Positions 9,584 to 13,774 of a stretch of DNA of 13,774 bases are shown piece by piece. The translations under genes and the position numbers were made by a program. Each line of letters starts with the position of its first letter. Positions within the stretch are counted from its first letter, which is position 1. The DNA lies in NCBI GenBank assembly GCA_022925895.1, contig JAKSYS010000873.1, positions 1 through 13,774 of the forward strand, read 5' to 3'. The notes beneath the pieces were generated by a model. It was not told the DNA's origin, searched no databases, and saw only the letters and a list, made by a program, of their open reading frames with translations. This DNA is from Fragilaria crotonensis. Its lineage: Eukaryota; Bacillariophyta; Fragilariophyceae; Fragilariales; Fragilariaceae.

Positions 9584-9735
9584 GGTAGAAAAAAATCCGC
9601 AATTGCCGCCCTGCTGTCCGGCGTGTGGCGGCATTTACTGGTAGAAAAAAATCCGCAAATGCCGCATCTTGGCTGGCAGCATTCATTAAATTACTTGGGT
9701 GCATTGCTGGTACCATATTATCCACAAATCCCGCC
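9434..9735 (+). repeat. hairpin-repeat array M
   Basis: Full units lie at 9434-9472, 9520-9558, 9572-9610 and 9627-9665, with a broken unit at 9486-9497 and a degenerate one at 9698-9735. The arms are GGCGGCATT and AATTGCCGCC or AAATGCCGC, and the core is ACTGGTAGAAAAAAATCC. Spacers are CTGCTGTCCGTGT (13 bases, twice) and a 16-base variant. The array lies between the divergent 5' ends of the oxygenase-like gene and the acetyltransferase gene, so it probably overlaps their promoters. Confidence 0.92.
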
Positions 9736-9772
9736 CATCGACGCCACGACTACTTCTACCAGTAGGTACAGC

Positions 9773-12700
9773 ATGTCCTTAATGAAAAATGTAAGAGGCA
9801 TCCATCCCTTTGATGGGGAGGAATCACCAGCTTTTAAGAAATTCATTGCCATGGTGCAATGGCACCCTCATAAAGAAAGAATGTCCTCGTGGCTTCAGGA
9901 ATATTATGTTGTTCATTTCGTTGGTGAAGAAGAGTCGAATGATGTGAGTCATCTTGTGCATTCATTGTACCACTCCATATTCGACGAATATTCAGATCGT
10001 CAATCAATTTTGCCTGCATTACGCAAGGGTGAAACAATTGCTGTTTTGAACAGAAAAAAAACAGAAGCAGTCTGTGCCATAACCTTCCTGGCACAAAACG
10101 AGTGGGCGGTAGTATTGTTCCTGGGAACATTATCCAATCATACGAGTTATGGAATGGCATCGTTCATGCTTTCCCTTGTGTACGAAGTACTCCGGGTAAG
10201 GAGGGGGAAGGCCACGATTCACATGTATCTGAAGGCAAACGAAAGGCAAAATCATAATGCGTTTCATTTTTATATTAACCGCGGATTTCGTGAGAAGAAT
10301 GAGACACTACCATTTCCGTCGGGTTTGAAAGACGCTTTTTCGAATGAGGTTGACACGAGTCCCCTCCACAACTATTTGGGATACAGCCAAGATTTGACGT
10401 GGCTACATGGAAAATTTGGATCAACCTCGTTCTTCCAGTACAAGAACGATGCAGTCAATACGAGATTTTTCAGCAATCCCGATCCGAATGAGATGGACGA
10501 GCATTCAACATATGCTCGTCTACCAGGAAAACTATGTTTGGATGACGTCGAACATTGCGCTCCGGACATCAAATCGTCAGGTGCAGCATCAGTGCTAAAA
10601 AACGAAGTCTTCTATGGTGGAATAACGCTTGGGAATGTAGAGGCTAGTGTTTGTTGGCTTTCACGATGCTGGGCGACAGGTTATCAAAATTTTCCAGTTG
10701 ATGTCTATGAGGTTATCATTGCTTGGGTTCAGCGACACAAGAAAGCAAAGATTTGGAGGGAGATGCTAACAATTATTCCCCTTGACATCATGAGGAATGT
10801 ATCGACAATGCAGGTGCTTTTCAGTTTGTATTGCAGTGCTCGCCGCATGATTGAAACGAATGATGGGCAGGATGTCGAGACATCGTTCTCTACATTTCAT
10901 CCAAAAATTGATTACAAGAGGTTCATGGATGCCTCCATTCCAGTGCTGAGTTATGTTTTGCAGAACAAGAACCTATTCATCAAGCCCTACATTGCGATTA
11001 TGGTAGAACATGATGAAGATTCGTCGTGGTCATGTTTCATGTCGGTAAACGCGGGAATGATTGACAAAAAACGTGGTACTGAATGTGGTTTTCTGCACTT
11101 TGATCCAACGGACGACGATTGTGCAGCGCCAGTGCAGTGCTGTTTTTTCCTCACGTTTGCATACCTGATAATCCAAGCAATTCCTACCAAAGTAGGTGAG
11201 AAAAGAAGTGCCAAAGCCACATCATTGAAAGATGAGGTGATCGCACCATGGTTTCAAACCATGGAGGAGTTTCATGATCTTTATACAACGGCAGACTTCA
11301 ATTTTGGTTATACACTGAACAACAAGGACGACGATGACGTTAAGCATGGACGTTTCCTGTGTTTGAAAGTTCCCAATGCGTATCATGTTCTCCTTGAACA
11401 GAAGGGAAAATTGCAGAACGAAAGTGGAATCTTGGCGTTCGTTTCTCTTCTAGATTTTTGTCTTTCGTTGGAGAGCATCAATTTCAAACACGATAAGAAT
11501 GAGGTATCACTATCAGGAATGGGCGTTTCAATTCCCAGTCAGAAAGCAAAGTTGACTGCATTTCTTAAGGGCATGCGGTTATGCATCTTTCAAGTGATTG
11601 ACAGAATTGCAAGCACCCAGTTGGGATCGTCTCGGGAAGAGGCAACCGAGTATCAGAAATTCATCATTCCAAATAACAAGGATCACAAAGAAATCAAAAT
11701 GCCTCAACCTACAAAAAGGTTTCCCGACTTGTGCGGTGGTGGTAATTCATGGAAACCATTGAATGTGGTAGTTCCCGTGGCTGCAGGATTAGACTCTCTC
11801 GTTGCTTTGGATTCTGACATCGTTGAGATTGAAGAAAAAATCGAATCGGATTCAGAACAACTTGGAGAGACAATCCCCCAAAAGCGAAAGGCAAAAAATT
11901 GTATTCATAACTCGACTGGTAAGAATTCCGGAAAGCAAGGGAACGTGCAAGTAACGGTGGCTCCAGCAGGTGTTCGAAAGAGGTTGATGACAAACAACGA
12001 GTTTCGGAAGAAGAAATCTTTTCCGGAATCGTCCAGAGAAAATTCACAGCCAAAAGAGACCGTGCGAGTGCCCTTGGATGCAGGCTTAAACGATCTGGTT
12101 GACACAGATTCTGAGATCGAACATGAGGACGACATTGAAGAGGGAGTCGAATTGGAATCAGAACAAATTCGAAAGATGTTGCCAAGAAAGCCTAGGAGGA
12201 GAAACACTGAGTCTCAGACGACGCCATTAAGAAGGTTGCAGACGCTGCGTACTAGGCAGAGAAGGGAGTTCCTTTGGATGCATTAGATGCGCCTCTGCCA
12301 CCCAACGATAAGTTTATTGGAAGGATATCGTTGGGTGGCACGACAGATGAAAAAACAAGAAAAGGGTCAGAGACACAAAAAGGAAAAGGTAAAAAGACGT
12401 TGCCGCCGCATGATACTTGCAACAATGAGGAGACTGTCAGAGGTTCACCCACATTGGGGGATTTGTCAATTGAAGGAAGGCGTCACGACACAGTTGTGAC
12501 GTGTGTCGGCTATCCATCTGTGATGGATATTGCTCCCCTGGCTAGGATTTGCGCTGAAGACTTTAGAACGAGTACTTCGGAACAGGCAAAAGAGGAAGTG
12601 ATGTGGACAGTTTTCAGGATGTTACACGACAAGAAACGTTTTCCACTCGTACTTGATACAATGACGTGCATAAGGCAGAGTTTGGAACAAGAATCACCTA

Positions 12701-13431
12701 TCGTTATTCTTGAGCTTGGCAACATGGATATAGGTCGTGGGACAAAGCCACCAAGGTCATACCTTCAGCGCACTTCCGAGTTTGCTACACAATATGATAA
12801 GCTTATGGGGACGGACAAGAAAAGAAATCTTCTGAAAAACATTGTAATGACACTGAGAAAGGAAGGCTTTCGATTTGTTGAGGAGAAAGCAACGCATGGC
12901 GGATGGCAGGAAATGAGCATCGAATCTGCAATCGATGTTATGAGGAGACGCATGCAACGTCTGACTCACGACAAGAGCGAAAGCAGCAAGAAGTTGTTGG
13001 GAAAGTTAGAAAGACCACCAGGTCCGTTTGTACAGATGGACGGAGCACCAGCCGGAAGGGCAATTGTGTGTGGTAAAAGAAATGAGGCGAAGGGCAATCC
13101 TTATAATGCTGTGTATCGAACAAAGATTTCCGAAGTCGCATCGGAGTTTAAGAATGCATCGCCGGATGGAAAGAAGGGAATTACATTGCGATTGGTTGAA
13201 GACTTGGAAAAAGAAGAATATACTTTTGTCCACAAGGACAAGGACGGTGTTTGGAAGCAAATGCCGCGCGAACAAATTGTCACAAAGGTGAGGAAGTCAT
13301 TAAAAGATTACGAGAAACCAAGAGCGAAGAGAAAGGCAGCTGAAATGTCCACAAGCGATGTGGACAGAGAAGAGCAGACTGGCGAAGAAGAAGTAAGGAA
13401 CGCGCATGAAGAAGAAAAGGCAAACACATAG
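9773..13431 (+). CDS. GNAT acetyltransferase-like / DUF6824-like multidomain protein (one frame break)
   Basis: Two open frames, 9773-12286 and 12274-13431, are read as one gene of about 1,219 codons. A single missing base in the AAGGG run at 12262-12266 joins them and avoids the TAG at 12252-12254. Start ATG 9773 is chosen because the open frame upstream lies entirely in repeat array M. Residues about 40-175 look like a GNAT fold: EAVCAITFL, a Gly-containing turn in HTSYGMASFML, and NAFHFYINRGFRE. Residues about 386-470 (PYIAIMVEHDEDSSWSCFMS, then GFLHFDP and a CCFFLTFAYL helix) weakly recall Ulp1/C48 peptidases, but the catalytic His is not evident. Residues about 658-840 are charged, with repeated VPxxAGLxxLVxxDS(D/E) blocks. 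Two C-terminal repeats near residues 998-1068 and 1103-1180 resemble DUF6824 (GFRFVEE...GGWQEM and EYTFVHKDKDGVWKQM). The substrate is unknown. Confidence 0.7.
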
Positions 13432-13500
13432 ACACTGAAAATATATTAGTTCATACAACATTGCTTGATATGTATTAAGGTGTGATGAGTTATGATGACG
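13432..13500. promoter_or_regulatory. 3' flank of the long gene
   Basis: A short AT-rich stretch between the TAG stop and array R. It is the likely 3' untranslated region. No canonical AATAAA is seen; AATATATTAG occurs at about 13439-13448. Confidence 0.3.
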
Positions 13501-13774
13501 ATTATTCCCAAATGCAGCCGTCGTGTACATGTGGCGGCATTACTGGTAGAAAATAATCCGCAAATGCCGCCATAATGTGTTAGTGGCGGCATTAGTGGTA
13601 GAAAAAAATCCGCAAATGCCGCCCTGCTGTACTAAGTTAGTGGCGGCATTTACTGGTAGAAAAAAATCCGCAAATGCCGCCCTGTTGTACTAGTGGCGGC
13701 ATTACTGGTAGAAAAATCCGCAAAAGCCGCCGTTGTACGTAGTGGCGGCATTAGTGGTAGAAAAAATCCGCAAA
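13501..13774 (+). repeat. hairpin-repeat array R, cut by the window end
   Basis: A decayed end of a unit (13501-13519) is followed by units at 13533-13571, 13585-13623, 13642-13681 and 13695-13731, and a partial unit from 13744. Spacers are GTCGTGTACATGT, ATAATGTGTTAGT, an 18-base variant, CTGTTGTACTAGT and a 12-base variant. The orientation matches array M and opposes array L. The unit at 13533-13571 is the exact reverse complement of the array L unit at 8081-8119. Confidence 0.93.

Larger units (their letters stand above)
8081..13774. mobile_element. candidate composite or foldback-type element
   Basis: The segment is bounded by hairpin arrays in opposite orientation (8081-8276 and 13501 to the edge) and has a third array inside (9434-9735). 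It carries an oxygenase-like gene and an acetyltransferase/DUF6824-like gene. Long inverted ends built of tandem units are known from foldback elements, and MULEs can have long terminal repeats. It could instead be several nested insertions, or unrelated genes separated by a dispersed minisatellite. No target-site duplication was found and the right boundary is not visible, so the extent is provisional. Confidence 0.35.

Noticed and set aside
9482-9772. N-terminal extension of the long open frame upstream of ATG 9773
   Set aside because: The translation is only read-through of the hairpin units and their spacers, so it has no independent coding support.

Overview
The window looks like eukaryotic nuclear DNA, most likely from a diatom (probably pennate, species not identifiable). 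The evidence is short GT-AG introns of 60-109 bases, intermediate base composition, a Mutator-like (MULE) transposase, ribonuclease-inhibitor-type leucine-rich repeats, and a protein ending in two repeats that resemble DUF6824, a domain family I associate mainly with diatoms. No bacterial gene organisation, rRNA, tRNA or CRISPR array is visible.

Layout. (1) 184-1353, plus strand: an interrupted, unrecognised gene with two plausible introns. (2) 1355-3862, minus strand: a leucine-rich-repeat gene with three well-supported introns and several one-base frame breaks. It converges on gene 1, and the two stop codons are one base apart. (3) 3863-4765: no convincing gene. (4) About 4766-7977, plus strand: a MULE/FAR1-type transposase with an N-terminal zinc-finger-like region, a DDE core and a SWIM zinc finger, with one intron and several one-base breaks. 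(5) 8081-8276: tandem array L of 52-bp hairpin repeats. (6) 8307-about 9308, minus strand: a gene with a repetitive N-terminal part and a C-terminal 2-oxoglutarate/Fe(II)-oxygenase-like domain. (7) 9434-9735: array M of the same hairpin repeat in the opposite orientation. (8) 9773-13431, plus strand: one long gene of about 1,219 codons, split by one frame break near 12262. It has a GNAT-type acetyltransferase domain, a large middle region with a weak resemblance to Ulp1-type proteases, a charged low-complexity linker with internal repeats, and two DUF6824-like domains. (9) 13501 to the window end: array R, same orientation as M.

The most unusual part is 8081-13774. The oxygenase-like and acetyltransferase/DUF6824-like genes lie between arrays of a 39-bp palindrome-ended unit separated by mostly 13-bp variable spacers. 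The outer arrays are inverted relative to each other, and one L unit is an exact reverse complement of one R unit. This resembles a large foldback-type or MULE-associated mobile element with cargo, but no target-site duplication can be shown and the right end lies at or beyond the window edge.

Almost every gene carries one-base frame changes, mostly short homopolymer contractions. They may be uncorrected long-read assembly errors or real decay. The long acetyltransferase/DUF6824 gene has only one break, against about seven in the shorter LRR gene, so it may be the better preserved.
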